From an uncultured Erythrobacter sp. (GTDB lineage: Bacteria; Pseudomonadota; Alphaproteobacteria; Sphingomonadales; Sphingomonadaceae), in assembly GCA_947503155.1 (NCBI GenBank), contig CANNCL010000004.1, positions 124,001 through 188,000 of the forward strand: a stretch of 64,000 nucleotides of DNA, written 5' to 3'. Made by a program: the position numbers and the translations under genes. Each line of letters begins with the position of its first letter. Within the stretch, counting starts at the first letter, position 1. Shown here one piece after another: positions 17,874-26,861 of this stretch. The notes beneath the pieces were generated by a model. It did no database searches and was not told the origin of the DNA. It saw nothing but the letters and a program-made list of their open reading frames with translations.

Positions 17874-19105
17874 AACAGGTTCAGCCTCTCACGATAACTG
17901 GCGGATTGGTGGTCACCCCTGCTGGTGCCAAAGCGGGCGCGGTTCGCATGACCGGCGGCCTGATCGAAGCGGCCGGGCCCGATGTCACTGCGCAAGACGG
18001 CGATCTGGTGCTGCATGCAAAGGGCAAGCATATCGTGCCCGGTATCGTTGATCTTGGCGTGTTCGCCATCGACAAACCGGCCTTTCATTTTGGCGGGATT
18101 ACGCGCGCGGCTTTGATGCCGGATCAATCGCCGCCGCTTGATTACCCCAGCCGCGTCGCGTCCGTCGCGAAAAGCGGAAAGCCCGATTTTTGGGTCCACC
18201 CGCTCGCGGCTGCGACACGCGGGCTTGAGGGCGCTGAACTCGCAGAGATTGCGCTGATGCGGGATGCGGGCGCACGGGGCGTTGCCACGGGCCGCGGCTG
18301 GATCGCCGATAGCGCTTTGATGCTGCGCCTGTGCCAATATGCTGCGATGCTCGACCTCACTGTGGTCGCCCATGCAGAGGACAGCGCGCTTGCAGGTGAC
18401 GCCGCCGCCACTTCTGGAGAGATTGCGACCCGGCTTGGCCTGCCCAGCGCGCCAGCAGAGGCGGAGGCGGTTGCGCTGGCCCGTGACATAATGCTGGCGC
18501 AGATGAGCGGGGCGAGGGTGCATTTTCGCCAAGTTACGACGGCGGCTGGTTTTGATCTGATCCGCGCGGCCAAGGCGAATGGCATAACAGTCACTTGCGG
18601 CATTACGCCTGCGCATTTCATGCTGTCTGACCTTGCGACCGCAGATTTCCGAACCTTTGCGCGCCTCTCTCCTCCTTTGCGCTGCGAAGCGGATCGGCAG
18701 GCCGCACGGGCCGCGATTGCGGACGGTACAGTCGATGTCATTTCAAGCGGTCACGACCCGCGCGGACCAGAAGATAAACGCCTGCCATTTGCCGATGCGG
18801 AGCCGGGTATGGCTGGTGCAGAGACGTTGCTGGCGATGGTTATGAATTTGGTGCGAGACGAGGTGATCGACATTTCGCGCGCCTATGATTTGCTCGCGGC
18901 GGCGCCTGCGCAATTGCTGGGCGTCGATGCCGGAGTGATCGAGGCGGGCAGGGAGGCGGATATCGCCATCATTGACCCGGATGCCCCGTGGATTATCGAT
19001 CGCAGCAAGATGGAAGCAACCGCCGACAACACCCCTTTCGACCGTCAAGGCGCTCAGGGCCGGGTGAAAGCACTCGTCAAAGGCGGCGTAGAAATCGCGC
19101 TTTAA
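17870..19105 (+). CDS. Dihydroorotase-like protein, probably non-catalytic (PyrC')
   Basis: Amidohydrolase-fold protein of 411 residues homologous to class I dihydroorotase. The zinc motif after PGIVD, normally DxHxH, reads DLGVF, so both metal histidines are gone. The segment that is normally an H-V-S-T histidine reads FRQVTTA, and the usual TDHAP catalytic aspartate region reads SSGHDPR. One HAED site remains. This matches the inactive PyrC' partners that stabilise PyrB in several proteobacteria. It overlaps pyrB by 4 bases. A true dihydroorotase should exist elsewhere in the genome. Often annotated simply as dihydroorotase. Confidence 0.88.
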   Translation: MKQVQPLTITGGLVVTPAGAKAGAVRMTGGLIEAAGPDVTAQDGDLVLHAKGKHIVPGIVDLGVFAIDKPAFHFGGITRAALMPDQSPPLDYPSRVASVAKSGKPDFWVHPLAAATRGLEGAELAEIALMRDAGARGVATGRGWIADSALMLRLCQYAAMLDLTVVAHAEDSALAGDAAATSGEIATRLGLPSAPAEAEAVALARDIMLAQMSGARVHFRQVTTAAGFDLIRAAKANGITVTCGITPAHFMLSDLATADFRTFARLSPPLRCEADRQAARAAIADGTVDVISSGHDPRGPEDKRLPFADAEPGMAGAETLLAMVMNLVRDEVIDISRAYDLLAAAPAQLLGVDAGVIEAGREADIAIIDPDAPWIIDRSKMEATADNTPFDRQGAQGRVKALVKGGVEIAL

Positions 19106-19300
19106 CCGGTGCGGCCAGCGCGGCCAGCGATGGAGCGCAAAAAAACACCCCCAGAGCCAAAGCTCCGAGAGCATTTTCGCTGAATAAAAATTCGAACCGG
19201 CTAGCGCTGCTCGGTCAGCAAAGCTGACCGCAAGCCCGGCCGTGCGCCCACAGGCCCGCAAGGGCCGAGGACATCGCACCCCGGATGGGGTGCGCAAAGA

Positions 19301-20785
19301 TTAACGCGCTGCAATCCGTACGCCGCGATCAACCGCGCCTGCTGGCGGGCTGTTGGCGGCATAGGCGAAGCAGCCACCACCAGCGGATTTGACCGAATTG
19401 CACATGCTGCGTGCCGAACGACGGCCGAAACCGGCTGCGGCAACGCGGAAATAGGTGGCACCGTTCACTTGCGCTTCGGTGATCACAACGTCGTGATCGG
19501 CAAGTTGTGGCCAGCGGCTCTTCATTTCGCGCCACTTGCTCTCAGCAACCGCGCGGCTACCAAAGCTGCCGAGTTGAACCAGATGCGTGGCCGAAGAACC
19601 GGTAGCAACAGCCATCCGGCGCTGCGGCGCGGCGGCTGCGACACGGGTTGGCGCAGGGCGCGCGGCTGGGCGAGCAACAGGTGCAGGCACATTTTGGACC
19701 ACGGCATTCGAAACGAAGCGCGGCGCGCTGCGCGACGGCGCTGCGGCGACCGCAGGCAGCGAGACCGCAGCCGGAGCTGGAGCTGCTGCTGGTGCAGGAG
19801 CGGGTACGCGGACAGGAGAAGGAGCCGGAGCCGGAGCAGGCGCTGCTGCAACGCGGATTGGGGCCGCGACTGGTGTCGGATCAACAACTTCCACAGCTGG
19901 GGCGTTGTCGATGCCAAATGCCATCGCTTCGCTTACGCTCGGTTCTGAGGCGACCTCTACCGCCGCAACTTGCGGGGCGACATCGGCGTTCAATTCACCG
20001 GCGCGCATTTCTTCCGCTTCGGCAACCATCATCGGCTGGCTAGGGAAGTTGGAGAGCGCCAAATATTGTGGTTGGCCGCCATCGCTGACGGGCGATACGC
20101 CCAGCAAGCCAGCAACGCGCACTTGATAGTCCTCTGGACGCGCGGTTGCGGCCCAATCGGACAGGCGCGCGTCAAGCTGATCGGCGGGCACATCTTCAGC
20201 CGCCATCACGCGGGCTGCGCGCCAATTGCCAGCCAATGCATAGGCATAGGCAAGGTTTTGGCGGGCTTTGGCGCTGTTTGCGCCATTGCGAACCGTGTTG
20301 ATGAGGTGGTGAACGCCGCGCTCTGGTTCACCGGCAAGGGCCAATGCCAGGCCGAGATCAGCCGCCGGAATGGCGCTTTCAAAATCAGAGAGCATAGTCA
20401 GTGCAGCGGCGTTCTCGCCCAGCGCGACCTTGGTCAGCGCAAAGCTCAAAATGGTGCGCGAATCGCTGTCACCCAAATCAATCGCTTCGCCAAAGGCGGT
20501 GGAGGCAGATTGAAAACGGCCCGCTTCTAGATAGGCTGCGCCTAGCATTGCGCGATATCCGCTATTGCGCGGCTCTGCCAGAACAGCGGCCTCTGCATGT
20601 GTAATCGCGCGATCAACCTTGCCGTCTTCAAGAGCGGCTTGGGCCTTTGCGAAGGATGTTTGTGCAGTTGGAGCAGATGCTGCGCAGCCAACCAGCGCGA
20701 GGCTGACAAGTGCGGTGCTCATGAAGAGGCCGACTTTCGGACCGATGCTGCGGTTGCCGGACAAGCTTTGATTGCGGCGGGCCAT
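19301..20785 (-). CDS. SPOR-domain lipoprotein with TPR-like repeats
   Basis: 494 residues. The N-terminus has a lipobox LVGC (Cys34), so it is probably an outer-membrane or periplasmic lipoprotein. Residues ~45-200 are TPR-like helical pairs. About 270-400 is a low-complexity Pro/Ala linker. The last ~80 residues form a SPOR domain (LVQLGSFGSRAVAESKW) that binds denuded septal peptidoglycan. The start at 20785 has GAGGA 8 bases upstream; an ATG 24 bases further up is less well placed. It lies downstream of the ParA and RHH-like genes in the same direction, suggesting a role in division or envelope positioning. Confidence 0.85.
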   Translation of the reverse strand: MARRNQSLSGNRSIGPKVGLFMSTALVSLALVGCAASAPTAQTSFAKAQAALEDGKVDRAITHAEAAVLAEPRNSGYRAMLGAAYLEAGRFQSASTAFGEAIDLGDSDSRTILSFALTKVALGENAAALTMLSDFESAIPAADLGLALALAGEPERGVHHLINTVRNGANSAKARQNLAYAYALAGNWRAARVMAAEDVPADQLDARLSDWAATARPEDYQVRVAGLLGVSPVSDGGQPQYLALSNFPSQPMMVAEAEEMRAGELNADVAPQVAAVEVASEPSVSEAMAFGIDNAPAVEVVDPTPVAAPIRVAAAPAPAPAPSPVRVPAPAPAAAPAPAAVSLPAVAAAPSRSAPRFVSNAVVQNVPAPVARPAARPAPTRVAAAAPQRRMAVATGSSATHLVQLGSFGSRAVAESKWREMKSRWPQLADHDVVITEAQVNGATYFRVAAAGFGRRSARSMCNSVKSAGGGCFAYAANSPPAGAVDRGVRIAAR

Positions 20786-20870
20786 GTGCGTTTCCTCTAA
20801 ATTAACCATGATAAATTGCGTCTTCGTGCTGCGTTGATTTGTTTAAGATCAGCTTAAAATCAGTCTAAGA

Positions 20871-21515
20871 TCAGTGTCGTTTCATGCGAGTTGTCATGCT
20901 GGCGACCAACGTATCCAGGTCGTCGATTTCGCTGAGCATGGTATCGAGAGCTTCTGTCACCAGCGTCTGCGCACTCACCCCTTGCATCGTCGCGGCAAGG
21001 CGCAGTTTGAGGTGGCGATCAGCGTCGAGCCGCAGCGTAAAGGCCGCGCGGCGCGATGAATTTTTCGAAGCAGTGCTTGCCGCAGATTTCGCGCTTTTCT
21101 TCGGCGCTTTGTGCGTCTTAGAAGCGGATTTCTTCTTTGCAGGCTTGGCTTTGATCAGCGGCGCTTTCGCGTCGCAGTCTTCATTGGCCGCCTGACGTTT
21201 GCCAGAAATTTTGGCAGCGGGATTTATCGAAACGATGTCCGCGCCTTTACCCTTGGGCTGGCTTTTGGACTTTGGATTTGCCGAGATCACATCTTCAGCA
21301 GCGGCATTGTCGGTCCCAGAATTGTCGGTCCCAGAATTTGCGCCGGCATGGCCATCCGCGTCATCCGCGCCCATGTCGTTCCAGCCCAAATCTTCAAGCT
21401 GTTCGTCGGCCACGGATTCCGGCAATTCGCCCCATTGCGGACGCATGGCAGGCTTCGCGCCGCCCTTTCGGGCGAGCAAGGTCGCTCCTAGCGATGCAAA
21501 GTTGGCGTCGGACAT
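20871..21515 (-). CDS. Lysine-rich protein with C-terminal ribbon-helix-helix-like segment
   Basis: 214 residues, not firmly recognised. An acidic N-terminal region (about 25-90) and a highly basic Lys/Ala/Ser stretch (about 110-155) precede a C-terminal ~55-residue segment (RRAAFTLRLDADRHLKLRLA) that looks like a ribbon-helix-helix DNA-binding fold. It begins 12 bases after the ParA-family gene, as a ParB-like or adaptor partner would. By analogy, small DNA-binding partners often follow orphan ParA ATPases. This function is inference. Confidence 0.75.
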   Translation of the reverse strand: MSDANFASLGATLLARKGGAKPAMRPQWGELPESVADEQLEDLGWNDMGADDADGHAGANSGTDNSGTDNAAAEDVISANPKSKSQPKGKGADIVSINPAAKISGKRQAANEDCDAKAPLIKAKPAKKKSASKTHKAPKKSAKSAASTASKNSSRRAAFTLRLDADRHLKLRLAATMQGVSAQTLVTEALDTMLSEIDDLDTLVASMTTRMKRH

Positions 21516-21527
21516 TATGCGGCGGCC

Positions 21528-22259
21528 TTACTGCGCTACTCGGCGGCCAAAGCCGCCGCCGGGGCGATTGACCCCATTGGATCCTGCATGTGCCGCGCCC
21601 GGACCAGTGCCCGGAGCTGCGAAGACAGTGCGGCGGAAATTCTTTTCCAGCCGATCCGAGATGTATTTCCACAATGCGGTCATTTCCGCAGCGGAGCGCC
21701 CTTCGGGATCAACTTCCATAACCGTGCGGCCATCAATCATAGAGGCAGCGAAATCGGTGCGGTGGTGCAAAGTGATCGGAGCAACCGTGCCGTGCTGCGA
21801 TAGCGCAACGGCGGCCTCTGATGTGATTTTGGCTTTCGGTGTCGCGGCATTGACCACGAACACGAGCGGTTTGCCAGCGCGCTCACACAGATCGACCGTC
21901 GCGCCAACAGCGCGCAAATCATGCGGGCTAGGGCGGGTCGGTACAACGATGAGTTCTGAAACGCCGATCACCGATTGGATCGCCATCGTAATGGCGGGCG
22001 GTGTATCGAGGACAGCGAGTTTAAAACCCTGCTGACGCAACACCGCAAGATCATTCGCAAGCCGCGATACGGTGGTTTGGGCAAAGGCGGGATATTCCGC
22101 CTCACGCTCATTCCACCAATCGGCTAGCGACCCTTGCGGATCGATATCGATGAGGACCACCGGTCCAGCGCCAGCGCGCTGGGCTTGAACGGCCAGATGT
22201 CCGGATAGGGTTGTTTTCCCCGATCCGCCTTTCTGCGATGCCAAAGCGAGTACACGCAA
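21528..22259 (-). CDS. ParA/MinD-family ATPase (orphan)
   Basis: P-loop ATPase of 243 residues. It has the deviant Walker A motif QKGGSGKTTLSGH (residues 9-21), the Walker A' region DIDPQGSL and the switch-type DTPPA. These are ParA/Soj features for positioning DNA or cell machinery on the nucleoid. The C-terminal ~30 residues are Gly/Pro/Ala rich and may be a disordered tail. No parB or parS is visible, and the partner is likely the lysine-rich protein downstream. Two SPOR-domain proteins flank it. The true chromosomal ParA is probably elsewhere. Confidence 0.9.
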   Translation of the reverse strand: MRVLALASQKGGSGKTTLSGHLAVQAQRAGAGPVVLIDIDPQGSLADWWNEREAEYPAFAQTTVSRLANDLAVLRQQGFKLAVLDTPPAITMAIQSVIGVSELIVVPTRPSPHDLRAVGATVDLCERAGKPLVFVVNAATPKAKITSEAAVALSQHGTVAPITLHHRTDFAASMIDGRTVMEVDPEGRSAAEMTALWKYISDRLEKNFRRTVFAAPGTGPGAAHAGSNGVNRPGGGFGRRVAQ

Positions 22260-22612
22260 CGCTTGGTCCCCCTGATAAATAGACCTGTTTCGCCGCCCAA
22301 ATGCGACTGGATGAGGACTGAAATCGCAGACTACCCCTAATTTTGGGTTAACAGCGCAGGCTCGAATCCTTTGCGGTCAGCCAAAGGCGGCGACCTGTGC
22401 GGACAAGCTGCCGGGACAACCTGCGGGGGCATCCCGCGTTGCCATCCCGTGTCGGCATACCGTGTCGGCATCCCCTGCTGGTAAGGCGATCATGCCTGCA
22501 GGCGGATGCTTGGGGGGTGTGCGCGATAGGCCGGGCAACGAAATGATAACCATTCCTTCACTATGATGCGTGTCCGACACATTTTCACAGGCCCGTTCAG
22601 GAGTCCTTTCCC
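22260..22612. other. Divergent intergenic region with 13-bp repeats
   Basis: 353 bases between the divergently transcribed ParA gene and SPOR gene. It must hold both promoters. The recognisable structure is four imperfect 13-base tandem units at 22428-22479. I see no convincing small gene. Confidence 0.6.
22428..22479. repeat. Four imperfect 13-bp tandem repeats
   Basis: Units GGCATCCCGCGTT, GCCATCCCGTGTC, GGCATACCGTGTC and GGCATCCCCTGCT occupy 22428-22440, 22441-22453, 22454-22466 and 22467-22479. They lie between the ParA gene and the divergent SPOR gene, where iterons for a DNA-binding protein could sit. Confidence 0.7.
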
Positions 22613-23629
22613 ATGGCTAATCGCTTCGATCATTCGTCCAAATTCATCCGTCTTGCCGCTGGCATGGGCGCAGCTGCTTTGGCGTGTATCGCCGTGCCAG
22701 CCGCCGCGGACGTAAAGGCAGGCGTCGATGCATGGAGCGCGGGCGATTACACCGCCGCTGTGGAGCAGTGGCAGGGGCCAGCGCAGAACGGCGATGCGGA
22801 TGCTTTGTTCAATCTGGCACAGGCATACCGGCTGGGCCGCGGGGTTGAGGCCGATATTGGCCGTGCCCGCGAATTGTATGCAGAGGCCGCGAATAAGGGC
22901 CACATCAAAGCCGCCGACAATTACGGCCTGTTGCTGTTTCAACAAGGCGAGCAAACAAGCGCCATGCCGCTGATCCGCGCAGCCGCCGAGCGCGGTGATC
23001 CTCGGGCGCAATATGTGCTGGGACTGGCGCATTTTAACGCCGATTATGCGCAAAAAGATTGGGTTCGCGCCTATGCGTTGCTGACTTTGGCAAATGGCGC
23101 TGGACTGCCGCAAGCCGGCAATGCGCTTGCACAAATGGACGATTATGTTCCGCTGACACAGCGTCAGCAGGCACAATCGCTCGCCCGGCGATTGGACGAA
23201 GAGGCCGCTCAGCGCCGCTCAGCAGAATTGGCAGCGGTCGATTTGGGCACGCCTCAGCCTGCGATTTCGCGGCCAGCCAGCAGCGCGCCGGTAAGAACAG
23301 CGGCTATCACGCAGCCAAGCGCTTCTCCTGCACGGATCGCACAGCCGACGCGCCCTGTTCCCGTTCCGGCGGCTCAGCGCGCGCCATCTGCGCAGATGAA
23401 CGGCAATTGGCGCGTTCAACTTGGCGCGTTTGGCGTGTCCGGCAATGCGGATCGCCTGTGGTCGCGCCTGCAATCTAACCCAGCATTGTCCGGCGCGCGT
23501 AAAACGCTGGTCCCCAGCGGCAATGTCACGCGGTTGCAAGCGGTCGGTTTCGCCAGCCGCGCCGATGCACAGCGCGCATGCGACGCATTGGCACGGCAGG
23601 GGCAGGCCTGCATGGTTGCCGGTTCATAA
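22613..23629 (+). CDS. Sel1-repeat and SPOR-domain periplasmic protein
   Basis: 338 residues. A signal peptide ends about VPAAADV. Sel1/TPR-like repeats (about 35-170, with NLAQAYRLGRGVEADIGRA typical of Sel1) are followed by a Pro/Ala/Ser-rich linker and a C-terminal SPOR domain (about 262-338, WRVQLGAFGVSGNADRLW). SPOR domains localise proteins to septal peptidoglycan. Start: GGAGTCC lies just before ATG 22613. It is transcribed away from the ParA cluster, across a region with 13-bp repeats. The layout parallels the other SPOR protein here (repeats, linker, SPOR). Confidence 0.85.
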   Translation: MANRFDHSSKFIRLAAGMGAAALACIAVPAAADVKAGVDAWSAGDYTAAVEQWQGPAQNGDADALFNLAQAYRLGRGVEADIGRARELYAEAANKGHIKAADNYGLLLFQQGEQTSAMPLIRAAAERGDPRAQYVLGLAHFNADYAQKDWVRAYALLTLANGAGLPQAGNALAQMDDYVPLTQRQQAQSLARRLDEEAAQRRSAELAAVDLGTPQPAISRPASSAPVRTAAITQPSASPARIAQPTRPVPVPAAQRAPSAQMNGNWRVQLGAFGVSGNADRLWSRLQSNPALSGARKTLVPSGNVTRLQAVGFASRADAQRACDALARQGQACMVAGS

Positions 23630-23692
23630 ATCAGCGCTTTCCCTGACCTTGCTGGCTGCTACGGTGGCGGCATTGGGATTAGGGGACAAACA

Positions 23693-24976
23693 ATGAGTGA
23701 TGCACTCGCCGAAAATTCGGCAGATGCCGCGCCCGTCAGCAGCGCAGACCGTATCAGCAGCCTGGATTTTATCCGCGGCCTTGCCGTGATGGGCATCCTC
23801 GCGGCGAATATCGTCGCCTTTGGTCAGCCCTTCGAAGCCTATATGTATCCCACAGCCTTTATGGTCGATGCGGGCGACCCGGGCGGCTGGCAGTGGATCA
23901 CCCAATTCATCGTGATCGACGGTAAGATGCGCGGGCTTTTCACCTTGCTGTTCGGCGCAGGCGTTTACTTATTTATGGAACGCACATGGGCGCGCGGCGG
24001 GACACGCTGGCGGCAAATGTGGCGGTTGTTTATCCTGATGCTGTTTGGGATGGTGCATTTCTATCTGATCTGGCCGGGCGATATTCTGTTCTATTATGCG
24101 GTGATCGGCTTTGTCGTCGTGCCGTGCCTGCGGTGGAGCGCAAAAACGCAAATGGCAGTGGGGGTCATCGGATATATATCCGGCGCGCTGCTTTATGCTT
24201 TGATGATGACGCCGCTTTATCTCGCGGCGGACACTGCGCTTGGTGAAGAAGGCGGCGCGCTCGCAGAGATGCGCGGGGGCATGGTTCAAGGCAAAGTGGA
24301 CGCTTTGGCCCAAGGGGCAATACCGGCGGCTCTGATCGAGACGGGCGACTATGCTGGCCTCGTCGAACACCGGGTGACGGAGCAATGGTATGAGCCGCTC
24401 GCCAACGTCTTTTTCTTTGGCTTAGAAACCTTTCCGCTGATGCTGCTGGGTATTGCGCTGTACCGGACAGGTTTTTTCAGCGGTGGTTTCGATACTGGGC
24501 GGATGAAAAAGTGGGGCTGGGCCGGGCTGATTGGCGGCGGTTTGGTGCATCTGGCTATCGCTCTGCTCGTTCGAGCGGAGGGGTTCACCTATTACAGCAC
24601 GCTCACCGGCTTTGTCGGTTGGAGCCCGCTGCCGCGCTTGGCGATGGTACTGGGCATGGCGGCGTTATTGGTGGCCTATTCACCCACAGGCCCCGGGGGA
24701 TGGACCGGTTGGTTGGGCAGCCGCATTTCTGCGGCGGGGCGCGCGGCCTTTACCAATTATCTCGGCACATCGATTGTGATGATGTTCTTGTTCCACGGAT
24801 GGGCATTGGGGCTGTTTGGTGATCTCAACCGTCCGCAACTTTACGGGGTCACGGCGCTAACCTGCGCGTTGATGCTGCTATGGTCAAAGCCGTGGTTGGA
24901 GCGGTTTCGTTACGGCCCGCTCGAATGGCTGTGGCGGTGCATGACCTATGGCAAGATATTCCCGTTAAAGCGGTGA
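23693..24976 (+). CDS. DUF418-family multipass membrane protein (YeiB-like)
   Basis: 427 residues with about 9-10 hydrophobic segments. The N-terminus RISSLDFIRGLAVMGILAANIV is the hallmark of the DUF418/YeiB family, which is related to acyltransferase-3-type membrane proteins. The C-terminal DUF418 region follows (about 250-410, with AGRAAFTNYLGTSI). A biochemical role is not established for the family. The ATG at 23693 follows AGGGGACAAAC. It is separated from the SPOR gene by 63 bases and may share its transcript. Confidence 0.88.
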   Translation: MSDALAENSADAAPVSSADRISSLDFIRGLAVMGILAANIVAFGQPFEAYMYPTAFMVDAGDPGGWQWITQFIVIDGKMRGLFTLLFGAGVYLFMERTWARGGTRWRQMWRLFILMLFGMVHFYLIWPGDILFYYAVIGFVVVPCLRWSAKTQMAVGVIGYISGALLYALMMTPLYLAADTALGEEGGALAEMRGGMVQGKVDALAQGAIPAALIETGDYAGLVEHRVTEQWYEPLANVFFFGLETFPLMLLGIALYRTGFFSGGFDTGRMKKWGWAGLIGGGLVHLAIALLVRAEGFTYYSTLTGFVGWSPLPRLAMVLGMAALLVAYSPTGPGGWTGWLGSRISAAGRAAFTNYLGTSIVMMFLFHGWALGLFGDLNRPQLYGVTALTCALMLLWSKPWLERFRYGPLEWLWRCMTYGKIFPLKR

Positions 24977-24991
24977 CGCGGGGCCGCGGCC

Positions 24992-25732
24992 CTATTCCGG
25001 CGCCAACATATAGGCGGCGATCGCCGGCTCCACATCGTCAGGCAGGTTGGTGATCCCTTGGTAAAAGGCCACGCCCAATTGGCATTGTTCACGCACCGGC
25101 AGGGCTTGCATTTCGGGGACTAGGCCAAGCACCGCCTGCAGGTCTGGATCGACCCCTGTCGCTGCAATCGAATCGCCAAGGCGGTTCAACTCTGCCTCGC
25201 TTGGTTCTGCATATTCCTGCGGGTTATCACGCCCGGCTGCTGCGGATCGGATCATCGCGGTGTTGCGCCGCTGGATCGCTGATCGCGCGGCGGCGTTTTC
25301 ATCTTCTAAAATGACCCAGCCGCCCATTGTCATGGTCGCGCATTCGGCCTGTGCGCTGCGTTGCAGGGTTTCATACAATTCGGCTTCGGTCGCGCTCCAG
25401 ACAAGCAACGGGTCGGCGGGCGCTTTTACGGCATCAGGCCCAATCCGGATCATGAATTCCTGCAGCCATTGTGCGCCAATGTCGCGCCCCCGGCTTTCGC
25501 TACGGTCTGACACCGGCACCGCCTGAATTTGGCTCACCAGATTGTCGATATCGTCTGGGTATTCCTGTTTGATAACGGCAAACAATTCCGCGCCTTCGGC
25601 GGCATTCATAATATCGCGCTCAATCGCGGCGCGTTCATCTTCGGGTGTCATGCCGCAAGCCGCGAGTGATGCAGCAAAAGCGAGCAGAGCCGCACCGCGT
25701 GCGCCCGATAGCCAAATCTTGTGTCCGATCAC
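24992..25732 (-). CDS. Hypothetical lipoprotein
   Basis: 246 residues, not recognised as a named family. The N-terminus is a lipoprotein signal with lipobox LAAC (Cys26). The rest is predicted mainly helical and acidic, with two further cysteines (near residues 136 and 220) that could form a disulphide in the periplasm. It converges with the DUF418 gene, 15 bases apart. Probably membrane-anchored; no function proposed. Confidence 0.75.
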   Translation of the reverse strand: MIGHKIWLSGARGAALLAFAASLAACGMTPEDERAAIERDIMNAAEGAELFAVIKQEYPDDIDNLVSQIQAVPVSDRSESRGRDIGAQWLQEFMIRIGPDAVKAPADPLLVWSATEAELYETLQRSAQAECATMTMGGWVILEDENAAARSAIQRRNTAMIRSAAAGRDNPQEYAEPSEAELNRLGDSIAATGVDPDLQAVLGLVPEMQALPVREQCQLGVAFYQGITNLPDDVEPAIAAYMLAPE

Positions 25733-25899
25733 GTTTTTGCATCCCTGTTGATTGCCCGCAGGCCGCGCAGTCTAATGGACCGCCCGCGCCCCGCAATACA
25801 AATTGCGCCTGAATTCTCATCAGCTTTGTGACGATACGGTCAAAATTTGTTGGGGACGAAGCGGCCTGGATCACTCGGGGCGTCGAATTGCGCTTGCTA

Positions 25900-25916
25900 T
25901 TGCGATTAATTCGCAT
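25900..25916. promoter_or_regulatory. Candidate iron-responsive operator upstream of bfd
   Basis: TTGCGA-TTAAT-TCGCAT at 25900-25916 contains the perfect dyad TGCGA-N5-TCGCA (25901-25915), 42 bases before the bfd start. The same architecture occurs before bfr. It resembles Fur/Mur-type boxes of alphaproteobacteria, by recollection rather than search. Confidence 0.5.
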
Positions 25917-25957
25917 ATCTTGGGATTGCAAACGACTCGCAGGAGTGATTACCGAGC

Positions 25958-26149
25958 ATGTATATCTGCATATGCAACGCAATTCGCGAAACTGACCTGC
26001 GCCAAGCTGCGCTGACGTCGGGCGGCGATGTCGAGGCGACTTATGCGAGTTTGGGAAAACGCCCCAATTGCGGCCAATGCCTTGTGAAGGCTGGCAAAAT
26101 TCTTGATCAGGAACGCGCGCTGTTCTCTTGCGAAAAAGTCGCAATATAA
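25958..26149 (+). CDS. bfd: Bacterioferritin-associated ferredoxin
   Basis: 63-residue [2Fe-2S] protein. The four cluster cysteines are Cys4 and Cys6 (ICICN) and Cys38 and Cys41 (NCGQC), the Bfd pattern. Bfd delivers electrons to bacterioferritin haem to release stored iron. A cysteine near the C-terminus (FSCEK) is extra. The bfr gene lies 159 bases downstream in the same direction, strengthening the assignment. Confidence 0.93.
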   Translation: MYICICNAIRETDLRQAALTSGGDVEATYASLGKRPNCGQCLVKAGKILDQERALFSCEKVAI

Positions 26150-26164
26150 ACTGGCAAGTCGCTA

Positions 26165-26181
26165 TTGCGAGCGGATCGCAA
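26165..26181. promoter_or_regulatory. Candidate iron-responsive operator upstream of bfr
   Basis: TTGCGA-GCGGA-TCGCAA: a perfect 6-base dyad with a 5-base spacer, the same TGCGA-N5-TCGCA core as the bfd site. It lies 15 bases after the bfd stop and 127 bases before bfr. A further hairpin, CACCCCT/AGGGGTG, lies at 26212-26234. Confidence 0.5.
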
Positions 26182-26308
26182 GCAATTGATTTTAAACGAA
26201 AAATATTTGCTCACCCCTTGCCATCATAGGGGTGGAGGTCCTATTTAGGGGTCAACGGAGCCGCTGCATTGATCTGGCTCAAACGATCTCAAATAAGGAA
26301 CCATCCCC

Positions 26309-26788
26309 ATGAAGGGCGACGCAAAAGTCATCGAATTTCTCAACAAAGCTCTCACCAATGAGCTGACGGCGATCAATCAATATTGGCTGCATTACCGCGT
26401 GCTGGATGATTGGGGCGTGACGAAACTTGCCGAATATGAGCGCAAGGAATCCATCGAAGAAATGGAACACGCCGATAAATTGGCGGAACGGGTGCTGTTC
26501 CTGAACGGCTTGCCCAATTTCCAAGCGATCCATAATTTGCGCGTTGGCGAAAATGTTGAGGAAATCCTCAAAGCCGACATGGCGCTAGAGGAAGACGCGA
26601 TCCCCTTGCTGCGTGATGCGGTCGAATATTGCGAGAGCGTGCGCGACTATGTCAGCCGCGATCTGTTCGCCGGTATCCTCTCTAACGAAGAAGAACATGC
26701 TGATTTTCTCGAAACGCAATTCGACATGATCAAAAATATGGGCCTGCAAAACTACGTCCAACTGCAAAGCAAGGCAGCGGGCGAGTAA
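26309..26788 (+). CDS. bfr: Bacterioferritin
   Basis: 159-residue four-helix iron-storage subunit that assembles into a 24-mer. The ferroxidase ligands are visible in the first helices (NELTAINQY, EMEHADK), as is the paired EExxH motif NEEEHADF in the fourth. The haem-binding Met52 is present (IEEMEHAD), so this is a haem bacterioferritin rather than a plain ferritin. AAGGAA precedes the ATG. It is followed by a strong terminator and preceded by bfd. Confidence 0.96.
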   Translation: MKGDAKVIEFLNKALTNELTAINQYWLHYRVLDDWGVTKLAEYERKESIEEMEHADKLAERVLFLNGLPNFQAIHNLRVGENVEEILKADMALEEDAIPLLRDAVEYCESVRDYVSRDLFAGILSNEEEHADFLETQFDMIKNMGLQNYVQLQSKAAGE

Positions 26789-26818
26789 GCCTTTCGGGTC
26801 GCACCGAAGGATTAAAGC

Positions 26819-26853
26819 AAAAGGGCGGGGCAGCGATGCTCCGCCCTTTTTGT
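26819..26853. terminator. Bidirectional terminator between bfr and DUF2721 gene
   Basis: AAAAGGGCGG at 26819-26828 pairs perfectly with CCGCCCTTTT at 26841-26850, with a 12-base loop and T-runs on both strands. It serves bfr (+) and the convergent gene ending at 26862 (-). Confidence 0.85.
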
Positions 26854-26861
26854 TTGCGCGG

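Noticed and set aside
17657..18616. 319-residue minus-strand frame
   Set aside because: Antisense to pyrB and the dihydroorotase-like gene. Arg-rich shadow frame with no motif.
19276..19293. GCACCCC/GGGGTGC hairpin between the dihydroorotase-like and SPOR genes
   Set aside because: Symmetric stem, but no T-run on either strand, so I do not call a terminator.
22490..23176. 228-residue minus-strand frame
   Set aside because: Overlaps the SPOR gene, whose signal peptide, Sel1 and SPOR domains are unambiguous. The antisense frame has none.
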